A stretch of DNA of 58,854 bases from CAZTZL01 sp964537715 (GCA_964537715.1 CAZIAH010000010.1:1-58854), one strand, 5' to 3'. Positions 43,710-52,876 are shown, counted from the stretch's first letter. The notes: a model not told the origin generated them from the sequence alone. Made by a program: numbers and translations.

Positions 43710-44828
43710 ATGAAATTTACAATAAGTCAAAATGATCTTTTGAAAGCTTTGCAGAAAATTTCCGGAGTCGTTCCTACCAAATCGACAACGCCAATCCTTG
43801 AAAATTTTCTTCTTGACTTAGACGAACAGAACCTGAAAATTACCGGAACAGATCTCGAAGTATGCATGACAACGCAGGTTAAAGTATCTACGATGGAGGA
43901 ATCGGGGGCAATAGCGATACCCGCAAGGGTCATTGGGGAAATGATACGGTCATTGCCTGATATTACAATACAGTTTGAATCGGACGAGAATCATCGGGTG
44001 AAAATAAAGACCGACCAGGGGTTGTACCAAATTGCCGGCGTTTCAAAAGAGAGTTTTCCGGAAATACCCCGATTGTCCGAGGATAAGGTAATCAAAATAG
44101 AAAATAACAAATTGAACAGGATGTTCAGCAAGACCATATTTGCCGTTTCGTCGGACGAACTGCGCCCTGCTCTGATGGGGGTGTTTATGCAGATTTTGAC
44201 CGATGAATTTAGAATGGTTGCTACAGACGGGCACCGGCTTTCAAAAATTGTAGACAAGAACTTTCATTGTGAAGAACCTCCAATACGGATTATTATTCCA
44301 CCAAAAGCAATACAGATTGCCCTGAGAAATTTAGAGGATGAGGGAACGACGAAGCTGATCATTAACGAAAGCGGATTGTTTTTCGATTTCGATCAAACGG
44401 TGCTTTTTACGCGTTTGGTGGAGGGTCAGTATCCGGATTATGAGCGGGTTATTCCCCGTGATAATGACAAGACACTGGGTGTAGACAGAAATCTTCTGAT
44501 GGCCTGTGTGAAACGTGTGTCCTTGTTTTCCAGTGCTTTGACTCACCAGATTCGGTTTTCGATATCTGACAATAAATTGATGGTTATGTCCGAAGATATC
44601 GATATCGGGGGAGAGGCAAGAGAGGAATTGAATGTAGATTATAGCGGAGAAAGCATGGAAATTGGTTACAATGCACAATATATTATGGATATACTGAAAC
44701 ACGTCGATTCCGATGAAGTGGTATTCAGCCTGAAAAACCAGGTCAGCGCTACCCTTTTAACACCTTCGAAACAGGAGGAGGATGAGTCTCTTTTAATGCT
44801 CATTATGCCGATCAAATTGAGCTCATAG
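43710..44828 (+). CDS. dnaN: DNA polymerase III beta subunit (sliding clamp)
   Basis: The ring that holds the replicase on DNA; 372 residues, three similar domains. The N-terminus MKFTISQNDLLKALQKISGVVPTK is typical, as are TDLEVCM, PARVIGEMIRSLP, ATDGHRLS and the C-terminal LIMPIKLSS. AGGAGG is nine bases before ATG 43710. It begins the dnaN-dciA-gyrB-gyrA run; recF, usually next, is absent here. Confidence 0.97.
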   Translation: MKFTISQNDLLKALQKISGVVPTKSTTPILENFLLDLDEQNLKITGTDLEVCMTTQVKVSTMEESGAIAIPARVIGEMIRSLPDITIQFESDENHRVKIKTDQGLYQIAGVSKESFPEIPRLSEDKVIKIENNKLNRMFSKTIFAVSSDELRPALMGVFMQILTDEFRMVATDGHRLSKIVDKNFHCEEPPIRIIIPPKAIQIALRNLEDEGTTKLIINESGLFFDFDQTVLFTRLVEGQYPDYERVIPRDNDKTLGVDRNLLMACVKRVSLFSSALTHQIRFSISDNKLMVMSEDIDIGGEAREELNVDYSGESMEIGYNAQYIMDILKHVDSDEVVFSLKNQVSATLLTPSKQEEDESLLMLIMPIKLSS

Positions 44829-44831
44829 AAA

Positions 44832-45107
44832 ATGGAATTGTTGGGAAACATTCTACGGAGATATCTGAAAGAAATCGGTGTTGAAAAACCAGTTAAGAGA
44901 TACGAGGCATTAAGTTTGTGGGGAAGTGTAGTTGGAAAACGGATATCTGATGTGACAGAGCCGGTACGTATAGCGGACGGAAAGATATTTATCAAGGTGA
45001 AAAGTGATACATGGAGAAATGAATTGCTGTACCACAAACAGAAAATAATCACCGACATCAATCAACGATTGGAATCGAAAATGATTACGGATATTGTATT
45101 AATTTGA
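44832..45107 (+). CDS. dciA: DciA-like (DUF721) helicase-loading protein
   Basis: A 91-residue DUF721 protein. LGNILRRYLKEIGVEKPVKRYEALSLWGSVVGKRI followed by IFIKVKSDTWRNELLYHKQKII is the family pattern, including the W..L...K segment. DciA is the ancestral factor that helps load the DnaB helicase in bacteria lacking DnaC/DnaI. Its place between dnaN and gyrB, three bases after dnaN, fits. This short version contains just the core domain. Confidence 0.87.
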   Translation: MELLGNILRRYLKEIGVEKPVKRYEALSLWGSVVGKRISDVTEPVRIADGKIFIKVKSDTWRNELLYHKQKIITDINQRLESKMITDIVLI

Positions 45108-45123
45108 GGTGTGATATCTGGAT

Positions 45124-47028
45124 ATGAAAGAAGAGAGATACGACGCGAATAAAATAGTAGTGCTTAAAGGACTGGAGGGTGTTAGAAAAAGACCCTCAAT
45201 GTATATCGGTGATACATCCATACGCGGTCTCCATCATCTGGCGTACGAAGTTGTGGACAACAGTGTGGATGAATGTCTTGCAGGATGTTGCACGAAAATC
45301 AATGTGACCATCAAGAAAGATGACAGCATCGTCATTGTGGATGACGGCCGTGGTATTCCTGTCGACGAACATCCTGTACAACATCGACCCGCACTGGAAG
45401 TCGTCATGACTACGCTGCATGCGGGAGGAAAATTTGACAAGCAGTCCTACAAGGTATCTGGAGGCCTTCATGGCGTCGGCGTTTCGGTCACCAATGCTTT
45501 GTCCGAATGGTGTAAGGTCCGAGTCTTCCGGGAGGGAAAGATTTATCAGCAGGAATACAAACAGGGCAATCCGGTTTATGACATGAAAATCGTTGGTTCG
45601 ACAAAAAACAAAAATGGAACCGAAACATCCTTTCTTCCCGATCCAGCTATATTTAAAAAAACAAAATTCAAATTCGATATTCTGGGCCAAAGGCTCATGG
45701 AACTGGCTTTTTTAAACAAAGGCCTTAAGATTACACTCAAAGACGAGAGGGAAGACAAGGAAAAAGTCTACCACGCAAAAGGAGGACTCAAGGAGTTTGT
45801 CGATTACCTCGATTCCAACCGAAAAACCCTTCATAAAAAACCGATTCTAATCGAGAGTAACCGAGAAGATGTAGATGTCGATATCGCACTGGAATATAAC
45901 GATTCATATCAGGAAAATATTTTCAGTTTTGTGAACAACATTCCCACCACCGAAGGTGGAACGCACATGGTCGGATTTAAAGGGGCACTGACAAGGACAC
46001 TGAACACATATGCCCAGAAGAACAATCTTTTAAAAAATGGATCTTTGGCTCTGACAGGAGATGATGTCCGGGAAGGATTGACGGCCGTCATCAGCGTCAA
46101 GGTTCCGGATCCGCAGTTTGAAGGTCAGACAAAAACCAAGCTGGGAAACAGCGAAGTTCGCGGGATCGTCGAATCGATCGTTGGAGAGAAACTCTCCGAA
46201 TTTTTTGAAGAAAATCCGGCCGTTGCCAAAAAGATCATTCAAAAGGGAATAGCTGCTGCGAAATCCAGAGAAGCGGCGCGGAAAGCCAGAGAGTTGACCA
46301 GAAGAAAATCCGCGCTGGAATCGGACAGCTTGCCCGGCAAGTTGGCCGACTGTTCGATTCGCGAGCCGGAAGATTGTGAAATTTACATCGTTGAGGGAGA
46401 TTCGGCCGGAGGTTCGGCAAAACAGGGAAGAGACAGACAGTTTCAGGCGATTTTGCCATTAAAGGGAAAAATATTAAATGTGGAAAAAGCCAGCCTGGAG
46501 AAAATCCTGAACAATGCAGAGATCATTGCGATGGTGACCGCTCTGGGAACCGGTATCGGAGGGGATGAGTTCGATGTGACAAAATTGAGATATGGAAAAG
46601 TGATCATCATGACCGACGCGGATGTAGACGGTTCTCATATCCGGACACTGCTGTTGACTTTCTTCTTCAGGTACATGCGTGATCTCATCGAAAAGGGACA
46701 CATCTATATCGCCCAGCCGCCTTTGTATCGCATTAAACAGGGACAGAAAGAAGTCTATATCTTTAACGACGATGAAATGGAAGAAATGCTTCGGAAGACA
46801 GGAAAAGATGGGATTACGATCCAGCGGTACAAAGGGCTCGGAGAAATGAATCCGGATCAGTTGTGGAAAACGACGATGGATCCGGAAACACGGACCATTC
46901 TTCAGGTGAATATTGATGACGCCGTTGAGGCAGATCACATCTTTTCTGTATTGATGGGAGAAAAGGTCGAACCAAGACGAGAGTTTATTGAAGAGAATGC
47001 AGAGTATGTAAGAAACTTGGATATTTAG
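45124..47028 (+). CDS. gyrB: DNA gyrase subunit B
   Basis: The ATPase subunit of gyrase, 634 residues, the compact form without the insert found in enterobacteria. The GHKL ATPase begins GLEGVRKRPSMYIGDT, with EVVDNSVDECLAG and the DDGRGIPVD and GGLHGVGVSVTNALS motifs. The TOPRIM domain has EGDSAGGSAKQGRDR near residue 425 and TDADVDGSHIRTLLLTFFFR. The C-terminal RYKGLGEMNPDQLW is conserved. It lies 16 bases after dciA and 16 before gyrA. Confidence 0.97.
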   Translation: MKEERYDANKIVVLKGLEGVRKRPSMYIGDTSIRGLHHLAYEVVDNSVDECLAGCCTKINVTIKKDDSIVIVDDGRGIPVDEHPVQHRPALEVVMTTLHAGGKFDKQSYKVSGGLHGVGVSVTNALSEWCKVRVFREGKIYQQEYKQGNPVYDMKIVGSTKNKNGTETSFLPDPAIFKKTKFKFDILGQRLMELAFLNKGLKITLKDEREDKEKVYHAKGGLKEFVDYLDSNRKTLHKKPILIESNREDVDVDIALEYNDSYQENIFSFVNNIPTTEGGTHMVGFKGALTRTLNTYAQKNNLLKNGSLALTGDDVREGLTAVISVKVPDPQFEGQTKTKLGNSEVRGIVESIVGEKLSEFFEENPAVAKKIIQKGIAAAKSREAARKARELTRRKSALESDSLPGKLADCSIREPEDCEIYIVEGDSAGGSAKQGRDRQFQAILPLKGKILNVEKASLEKILNNAEIIAMVTALGTGIGGDEFDVTKLRYGKVIIMTDADVDGSHIRTLLLTFFFRYMRDLIEKGHIYIAQPPLYRIKQGQKEVYIFNDDEMEEMLRKTGKDGITIQRYKGLGEMNPDQLWKTTMDPETRTILQVNIDDAVEADHIFSVLMGEKVEPRREFIEENAEYVRNLDI

Positions 47029-47044
47029 GAATACGGGAATACGC

Positions 47045-49480
47045 ATGGCAGAAAAAAGAGATCGGATTGTTTCGGTTTATATTGAAGAAGAAATGAAGAG
47101 TTCCTACATCGATTATTCGATGTCGGTAATTGTCCAGAGGGCGCTACCTGACGTACGAGATGGTTTGAAACCGGTTCACCGCCGAATCCTGTACGGCATG
47201 TACGAGCTGGGACTGCATCCCAACAGGCCTTATCGGAAATCGGCTCGTATCGTGGGGGATGTGCTTGGAAAATATCATCCTCACGGGGATACGGCGGTTT
47301 ACGATGCCATGGTCCGGATGGTGCAGGATTTTTCTCTGAGATACTGTCTGGTGGACGGTCAGGGCAATTTTGGATCGATAGACGGGGATTCGGCTGCGGC
47401 AATGAGATACACCGAAGCCCGCCTGAGGCCTGTGGCAGAGGAGATTATTCGGGATATAGATAAGGAAACCATCGATTTTGCCCCCAATTTTGACGAGTCT
47501 CTGCAGGAACCGGTGGTTATGCCCTCGCTCTTTCCAAATCTACTTGTGAACGGTGCATCTGGAATCGCGGTCGGTATGGCCACCAATATTCCTCCTCACA
47601 ATCTGAGCGAAGTGATCGACGCTCTGATCGCTGTGATTGAGGACCCGGATATTGGAACTGAAGGTTTGATACAATATATCAAGGGTCCCGATTTTCCGAC
47701 TGGAGGAATTATTTACGGCGCGGCCGGAATAAAAGAAGCCTATACGACGGGAAGAGGGCGCGTTACGGTTCGTGCAAGAGCGACGCTCGAGAAAGGAAAA
47801 GGGAACCGGGAATCGATCGTGATCACGGAAATTCCCTATCAGGTCAATAAATCCAATCTGATTGCCTCGATAGCCGGTCTTGTCAAAGAGAAGAAGATCG
47901 TCGGCATCGGGGATTTGAGAGACGAATCCGACCGGGACGGCATGCGGATCGTTTTGGATTTGAAAAGAGATGCCCAGCCCCAGGTCGTTCTGAACCAGCT
48001 CTATGTCCATACCCAAATGCAAACCACATTCGGCATCATTCTTCTGGCACTCGTCGGTGGAAGACCGAAGGTTTTTGTTTTAAAGGAACTCCTGCAGGAA
48101 TTTATCCTGCATCGGCATGAGATCATTCTCAGGCGCACCCGGTTTGAACTGGATAAAGCCGAAAAACGGGCGCACATTCTTGAAGGTCTGAAAATAGCCA
48201 TCGATAATATTGATGAAATTGTTCAGCTCATTAAGAAATCGAGAAATCCGGAAACGGCAAAAGAAAACCTGATGAAACGGTTTAAACTGTCTGAGATTCA
48301 GGCCAAAGCCATACTCGATATGCGTCTGCAGAGGTTGACCGGACTGGAAAGAAAGAAAGTCGAAGAAGAGTATCTGAATTTGATCAAAGAGATCGAAAGG
48401 CTCAAACTGATTCTGTCGAGCAAAGACAAACAAATGGTACTCATCAAGGATGAATTCAAGGGAATCAAGGAAAAATACGGCGATCAAAGGCGAACAGAAA
48501 TTATATCTCAGACCGAGGAATTTTCCGTAGAGGATATTATCGCGGAAGAGGATATGGTGATTACGATTTCCCACTCCGGTTATATCAAGCGTTTTCCGGT
48601 TTCCGGATACCGGCGGCAGAATCGGGGAGGGCGCGGTGTCATCGGAGCCGACACGAAACAGGAAGATTCCATCGAACATCTCTTTATCGCATCGACCCAT
48701 CACTACATTCTCTTTTTCTCGGATCGGGGAAAGTGTTACTGGCTCAAAGTCCATGAGATTCCCCAGATTGGCCGGGGTTCCCGGGGGCGTTCCATTGTCA
48801 ACCTGATTGCGGTGGAAAGGGGAGAGGTGGTCACGGCCGTGGTTCCGGTGAAAACATTTGATGAGAACAAGTTTTTGTTTATGGCCACCAAATTAGGAGT
48901 GGTGAAGAAAACCAATCTCTCTGCGTACAGCCATCCCAAACGAACCGGGATTATCGCCATTACATTGAGAGACGACGATAGTCTGATTGATGCAAAATTG
49001 ACCGATGGAAGCCAGGACATTGTGCTTGGAACCCGAGAAGGCAAAGCCATTCGTTTTCACGAATCGGATGTACGTCCCATGGGAAGAACAGCCAGCGGTG
49101 TTCGGGGGATCACACTTTCTGGCAAGGACCAGGTCGTAGGTATGGTAGTGGTCAGACGGGAAGGAACGCTCATGGTGGCCACGAGTGAAGGTTATGGAAA
49201 GCGGTCGGATATTTCTGATTACAGGATCACATCTCGTGGAGGAAAGGGGATTATTACAGTGCGTACGACTCCCAAGGTGGGAGAGATGATCGCCATTATG
49301 GACGTTTTGGATCGGGACGATCTGCTTATTATTACGGTCAACGGTCAGATTATTCGGCAGAAAATTCAGGACATCAAGGTGATCGGAAGAAATACCCAGG
49401 GCGTCCGATTAATCCGTTTGGACGAAGGCGATCACGTGGCCGATGTCGCGCGCGTTGTTAGAGAGGAGGATGAAGAGTAA
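47045..49480 (+). CDS. gyrA: DNA gyrase subunit A
   Basis: The DNA-cutting and wrapping subunit, 811 residues. The winged-helix domain has the catalytic Tyr122 in AAAMRYTEARL. The quinolone region reads HPHGDTAVYDAMVRM, with Thr at the position of E. coli Ser83 and Asp retained at 87. The C-terminal beta-pinwheel starts after ~500 and includes the GyrA-box-like QNRGGRG, which marks a true gyrase rather than ParC. No parE/parC is in the window. Its TAA stop is followed in the same frame by the archease gene. Confidence 0.97.
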   Translation: MAEKRDRIVSVYIEEEMKSSYIDYSMSVIVQRALPDVRDGLKPVHRRILYGMYELGLHPNRPYRKSARIVGDVLGKYHPHGDTAVYDAMVRMVQDFSLRYCLVDGQGNFGSIDGDSAAAMRYTEARLRPVAEEIIRDIDKETIDFAPNFDESLQEPVVMPSLFPNLLVNGASGIAVGMATNIPPHNLSEVIDALIAVIEDPDIGTEGLIQYIKGPDFPTGGIIYGAAGIKEAYTTGRGRVTVRARATLEKGKGNRESIVITEIPYQVNKSNLIASIAGLVKEKKIVGIGDLRDESDRDGMRIVLDLKRDAQPQVVLNQLYVHTQMQTTFGIILLALVGGRPKVFVLKELLQEFILHRHEIILRRTRFELDKAEKRAHILEGLKIAIDNIDEIVQLIKKSRNPETAKENLMKRFKLSEIQAKAILDMRLQRLTGLERKKVEEEYLNLIKEIERLKLILSSKDKQMVLIKDEFKGIKEKYGDQRRTEIISQTEEFSVEDIIAEEDMVITISHSGYIKRFPVSGYRRQNRGGRGVIGADTKQEDSIEHLFIASTHHYILFFSDRGKCYWLKVHEIPQIGRGSRGRSIVNLIAVERGEVVTAVVPVKTFDENKFLFMATKLGVVKKTNLSAYSHPKRTGIIAITLRDDDSLIDAKLTDGSQDIVLGTREGKAIRFHESDVRPMGRTASGVRGITLSGKDQVVGMVVVRREGTLMVATSEGYGKRSDISDYRITSRGGKGIITVRTTPKVGEMIAIMDVLDRDDLLIITVNGQIIRQKIQDIKVIGRNTQGVRLIRLDEGDHVADVARVVREEDEE

Positions 49481-49483
49481 CTT

Positions 49484-49924
49484 ATTAGAGAACAGGTCGA
49501 AATCATTAATCATACGGCCGATATTGGATTCAGAATATGCGCGAAAGAATTGAAAACGCTTTTTCAAAAAGCGGCAGAGGCCATGATGTCGGTCATTGTT
49601 GATCCGAAAACAGTTCGCTGCAATGACGATATCAGGATTTCTGTAGAAGGAATGACAGTAGAAGAGCTCTTTTTGAGCTGGTTGAAGGAAATACTATATC
49701 AAGTGGAAAAAGAGGGAATGGTTTTCTCTCGATTCAATATCTACAGGGACAATTTTTCCCATCATCAAGCTGAAAAGTATAGAATTTATGGAAAGTTAGA
49801 AGGAGAGAAGATCGATCCATTGAGGCACGAAATTTGCATGGAGATCAAGGCGGTAACCCGACACGGCTTTTATCTGGAAAAAAGAGGGTCGTACTGGGAG
49901 TCAAAAATTTTATTTGATGTATAG
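49484..49924 (+). CDS. Archease, apparent ATT start
   Basis: Archease helps the RtcB RNA ligase to become guanylylated and raises its turnover. The 146-residue reading contains the N-terminal signature EIINHTADIGFRI, whose Asp is the metal-binding residue, then LFQKAAEAMMSVIVDP, SVEGMTVEELFLSWLKEILY and the C-terminal EIKAVTRHGFYLE. The first canonical in-frame start, TTG 49550, comes after the signature, so it cannot be the real one. No ATG, GTG or TTG occurs between the gyrA stop (49478-49480) and HTADIGF. ATT 49484, six bases after GAAGAG, gives an N-terminus of normal length. rtcB is not in the window. Alternative: a frameshift or sequence error. Confidence 0.8.
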   Translation: MREQVEIINHTADIGFRICAKELKTLFQKAAEAMMSVIVDPKTVRCNDDIRISVEGMTVEELFLSWLKEILYQVEKEGMVFSRFNIYRDNFSHHQAEKYRIYGKLEGEKIDPLRHEICMEIKAVTRHGFYLEKRGSYWESKILFDV

Positions 49925-49937
49925 GAAGGTTATTACC

Positions 49938-51338
49938 ATGTGGGAAAATGAAACAATCGTTTTGATCACAAGCATGAAAAAAAGAATCCTCGGGGATAGA
50001 GATAAAATACGTTTCGGAAAAATTTCGGCTGATACGGCCATTCCGCCGTTTATCAAAGACATGTTTAAAAGGCGAGTAGAGAATTTTATTAAAAACGAAT
50101 CTCCACTTTCGGTTCAGTCCACACCACATTTTGATCTCAATCCGGATGATTTAAAAACCCTTCGCACACGATTTTTGGATGTATTCCGGGAAGCTGCTTC
50201 GTTCCATAAAAAGGAAGTGGAAGAAATCCTTCGGGAAGCACTGGTCCTGCGTCTGGATTATCTGATCAAGCCCATGGGAACCATGCGCCGTTTGTTGTTC
50301 GAACAGAACGATGCGGTAGATTTTTCAACGATGGAAAATATTCTGAAACCGTTTTTTAAGGTTATGCCCTATGCCGAAGATCTATTGAAAGAATGCAGAC
50401 GACTTGGAAAAACGAGCTTCAAAACGGAGGAATACGGAACGATTGCGACGGATCTCTTTCACGGATTGTTGGAGAAAGATCCGGTTAAAATTATCATGCG
50501 CGATTTTTCGATATTGACCGAATATCTCTCTGAAGCCAAGGGAGAAGAGGTGACACGCATCGAAGGCGCGATGGTCGAAGATTTTTTGGCTGACCGAAAT
50601 GGATGGGGATTTCGAAGAGCGCTCGAAGTCGAAATCAATCTTGGGAAAAAGGATTTTAATTCTGTAGATCTGGAAGTTACATTAAACCGTTATCTTAAAT
50701 TAAAAGAAGAGTTCTCGAGACAGGGAGCCGAAGGCGAACAGTCATTCGGAACGAAACCCGAAACGAATGAGGAAATCGAGATTCATCAAGAAGAATCCAA
50801 TTTCACACAGGAGACAAAAGAAACATCTATCGACTCCTGGAAAATGGAAGAAGAGCCTGAAATTGATGAAGAAAAAACATGGGATATTGAAGAAGTATTG
50901 AATGACGAAACATTCCCGGCTGTGGAAACAGAGGAGGAAGAAACGAAGTTCGAGACGAAAGAGAAGACGAAAAGCAAACCGATGCGGATAATCAGACGGG
51001 AAAAGAAGGAGGAGGAAGTCGCCGAGGAAGTTGAAAAGGAAGACAGCGTTCTTGATACATCCAGGGAATCGGATTTTGCAAGAAGCGGATTAAAAAATTA
51101 TATTGACGATAAAACAGAAAATGCTTTCGTCAAAAAACTTTTTGGGGGTGATAAGGAGTCTTACAACAATTTGGTGAATAAGCTGGAAGAGGCGGAAAGC
51201 TGGCGTGTGGCGAAAATATTGATCGACAACGAGCTTTTCAAGAGAGATGTAGATCCATTTTCCCGTGAAGCGATCAAGCTGGTTGATACGGTCTATACAC
51301 ATTACTATCCAGAGGAAGGGGTAGGAGGAAAGAAATGA
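49938..51338 (+). CDS. Unknown protein with helical N-domain, acidic linker and conserved-looking C-terminus
   Basis: I do not recognise this 466-residue protein. Residues ~1-275 look mostly helical and soluble (for example FHKKEVEEILREALVLRLDYLIKPMGTMRRLLFEQ). Residues ~285-385 are a low-complexity acidic stretch rich in Glu (QEESNFTQETKETS, EEEPEIDEEKTWDIEE), ending in a basic turn and EEVAEEVEKED. The last ~75 residues form a compact helical domain (FVKKLFGGDKESYNNLVNKL, then WRVAKILIDNELFKRDVDPFSREAIKLVDTV). There is no signal peptide or membrane segment, so it is probably cytoplasmic. ATG 49938 has AGGAAGG eight bases upstream. It lies 13 bases after archease and overlaps the FecR gene (ATGA), so it is expressed with both. 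Confidence 0.8.
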   Translation: MWENETIVLITSMKKRILGDRDKIRFGKISADTAIPPFIKDMFKRRVENFIKNESPLSVQSTPHFDLNPDDLKTLRTRFLDVFREAASFHKKEVEEILREALVLRLDYLIKPMGTMRRLLFEQNDAVDFSTMENILKPFFKVMPYAEDLLKECRRLGKTSFKTEEYGTIATDLFHGLLEKDPVKIIMRDFSILTEYLSEAKGEEVTRIEGAMVEDFLADRNGWGFRRALEVEINLGKKDFNSVDLEVTLNRYLKLKEEFSRQGAEGEQSFGTKPETNEEIEIHQEESNFTQETKETSIDSWKMEEEPEIDEEKTWDIEEVLNDETFPAVETEEEETKFETKEKTKSKPMRIIRREKKEEEVAEEVEKEDSVLDTSRESDFARSGLKNYIDDKTENAFVKKLFGGDKESYNNLVNKLEEAESWRVAKILIDNELFKRDVDPFSREAIKLVDTVYTHYYPEEGVGGKK

Positions 51339-52111
51339 GAATCCTAAACAAGGTCGCCTTTTTTCTTGTTATCATTATTTTAAGCAGTACTTTATTGATC
51401 GGGGAATCGAATGATGAGAAAAAGGGTGTCGTCACTTATGTGGATGGCCAAGTCAAGCGGAAGGCAGTGGACAAGGAGGACTGGCAAAACGCCCCGGTGA
51501 ACACGGAAGTGATTTCAGGGGATAAAGTCAGGACCTATCAGCAGTCCCGTGCCGAGCTCGACATTGCCAAACTGGATATTATCCGGCTGGCTCCCAGAAC
51601 CATTATCGATATTCTTAAATTGTACGAGGAGACCAAGGAGAAGAAAATCAAAACCTCCCTTCATCTCGAGGAAGGTGAGCTTTGGGCAGCGGTGCACGAA
51701 GTTGAGATGGAAACGGACTTTGATATTTCCGCACCGATCGCTGCGGCTGCCATTACTGGAACCGTGCTGAGAATGAATGTGGGCAGCGATACGACCACTC
51801 AATTGAAGGTGTACAAAGGAGAAGTCAGAATTACCAATGCTCCTCAAAATAAAACACTGCAGCCCCAGTCGCTTGTGCCGCACGAGGTTCCCGGTCCCCA
51901 TGAGATACAGGGACCGCACGAAGTGAGTATGGATGAATGGGTCTATATTGTTAAATCCATGCAGCAGATTACCATCGGTTCGAAGGGAACGGTACTTTCC
52001 AAGGGCACATTCAGCGCGGAAGATAAAGATGAAAAAAGTGCGTGGGTGGAGTGGAACAAGGAACGCGACAAACTCCGGTTTCGGAAAAAACCGTGGTATC
52101 AGATTTGGTAA
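51335..52111 (+). CDS. Exported FecR-domain protein
   Basis: 258 residues with a signal peptide (VAFFLVIIILSSTLLIG) and a FecR-type beta domain. The domain includes GVVTYVDGQVKRKA, VISGDKVRTYQQSRAELDI, IRLAPRTIIDI, LEEGELWAAV, the ITGTVLRMNV segment and LKVYKGEVRIT. Classical FecR relays iron-citrate signals; many FCB and related bacteria have stand-alone exported versions like this one with no sigma factor beside them. Near residues 182-197 a short repeat PHEVPGPHEIQGPHEV precedes SMDEWVYIV. The start overlaps the upstream stop by four bases. A terminator follows at 52146, so this ends the transcript. Confidence 0.87.
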   Translation: MRILNKVAFFLVIIILSSTLLIGESNDEKKGVVTYVDGQVKRKAVDKEDWQNAPVNTEVISGDKVRTYQQSRAELDIAKLDIIRLAPRTIIDILKLYEETKEKKIKTSLHLEEGELWAAVHEVEMETDFDISAPIAAAAITGTVLRMNVGSDTTTQLKVYKGEVRITNAPQNKTLQPQSLVPHEVPGPHEIQGPHEVSMDEWVYIVKSMQQITIGSKGTVLSKGTFSAEDKDEKSAWVEWNKERDKLRFRKKPWYQIW

Positions 52112-52145
52112 TAACTCATTAATAAAAATGGAGTTAACTCAAATG

Positions 52146-52174
52146 CCCGGATGTAAAACCGTCCGGGTTTTTTT
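52146..52174 (+). terminator. Intrinsic terminator after the FecR gene
   Basis: CCCGGA (52146-52151) and TCCGGG (52162-52167) pair around a 10-base loop, followed by seven T. Confidence 0.85.
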
Positions 52175-52432
52175 GTTGGACAGAAACTCCCGAAAATTCT
52201 ATTAAGAGAGTTGTGCGAAATTTTTAACAAACACTTGACGTTTGAAGACAGATTTAGTAACATCTGAACAGACCGAAAATAATATCGCTTCCTGTAATTC
52301 AACAACTTCTTATTCTGCAGCGCTACTTCGAGACAGCAACGAGATCCATTCTTGGGAATTTTTAGACAACCTGGTTAGATGTAAAGTTTTAGAGCGGTTC
52401 ATTCGTATCATCTTGATAACAGAAGAATTGTC
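52175..52432. other. Gap before the lipoprotein gene
   Basis: No convincing gene. It contains a possible promoter, TTGACG (52235-52240) and TAACAT (52258-52263) with a 17-base spacer, pointing toward the lipoprotein gene about 170 bases away. Nothing else was seen. Confidence 0.4.
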
Positions 52433-52789
52433 ATGCGAGATGAAATTTTTGTTGGACTTTATTGCATTTTGCTGTTTTTAGCATGTGATCTTGACAAGGA
52501 TCGGCAAGTTGAGACAAAGGAGTTGCTAAACACATTATGGACATTAGAAGCATTTGATATTGAAGGCAGTATCCTCAAGCCACCGAAAGACCAACCTTAC
52601 ACAATTCAATTTAGGAGCGATAGTATTGCTTCCGGCAAAATTGATTGTAATTATTTCGATACTAGTTATTTAATTATATCTGATGATTCCTTAAGATTAG
52701 AACAACTGTTTATAACTGAAGCCTATTGTGGTGGTGATCAATCCATTAGTAATAGATATATTCTAGCACTTGAAGATGCTAACTCATAA
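52433..52789 (+). pseudogene. META/HslJ-like lipoprotein interrupted by an in-frame TAA
   Basis: 118 residues are read to the TAA at 52787-52789. The N-terminus is a short lipoprotein signal (IFVGLYCILLFLAC). The body reads LNTLWTLEAFDIEG, YTIQFRSDSIASGKIDCNYFDTSYLIISDD and LFITEAYCGGDQSISNRYILALEDANS, which resembles META/HslJ-type domains in which W, the C-N-x-F pattern and the second Cys are conserved. After the TAA the same frame stays open for 22 codons (EIYKDYLYIYYG and on) to a TAA at 52856-52858. That segment looks like the missing last strands: a Tyr is expected where the TAA stands, and one base change from TAT or TAC would create it. It could be a pseudogene, a tolerated truncation or a sequence error. 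Confidence 0.6.
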
Positions 52790-52876
52790 GAAATTTATAA
52801 AGATTACCTCTATATTTATTACGGGGATCATCCCAGATTAATATTTCTCAGTGATTAACTCATTGTTGAAAGTGGA

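Noticed and set aside
49550..49924. Archease starting at TTG 49550
   Set aside because: This would remove the HTADIGF metal-binding signature, which is encoded in frame just upstream.
52386..52395. GTTTTAGAGC, the start of some type II CRISPR repeats
   Set aside because: It occurs once, with no second copy, spacer or cas gene nearby; chance match.
52242..52481. Open frame of 79 codons before the lipoprotein gene
   Set aside because: No recognisable domain, no ribosome-binding site, and it overlaps a better-supported gene in another frame.
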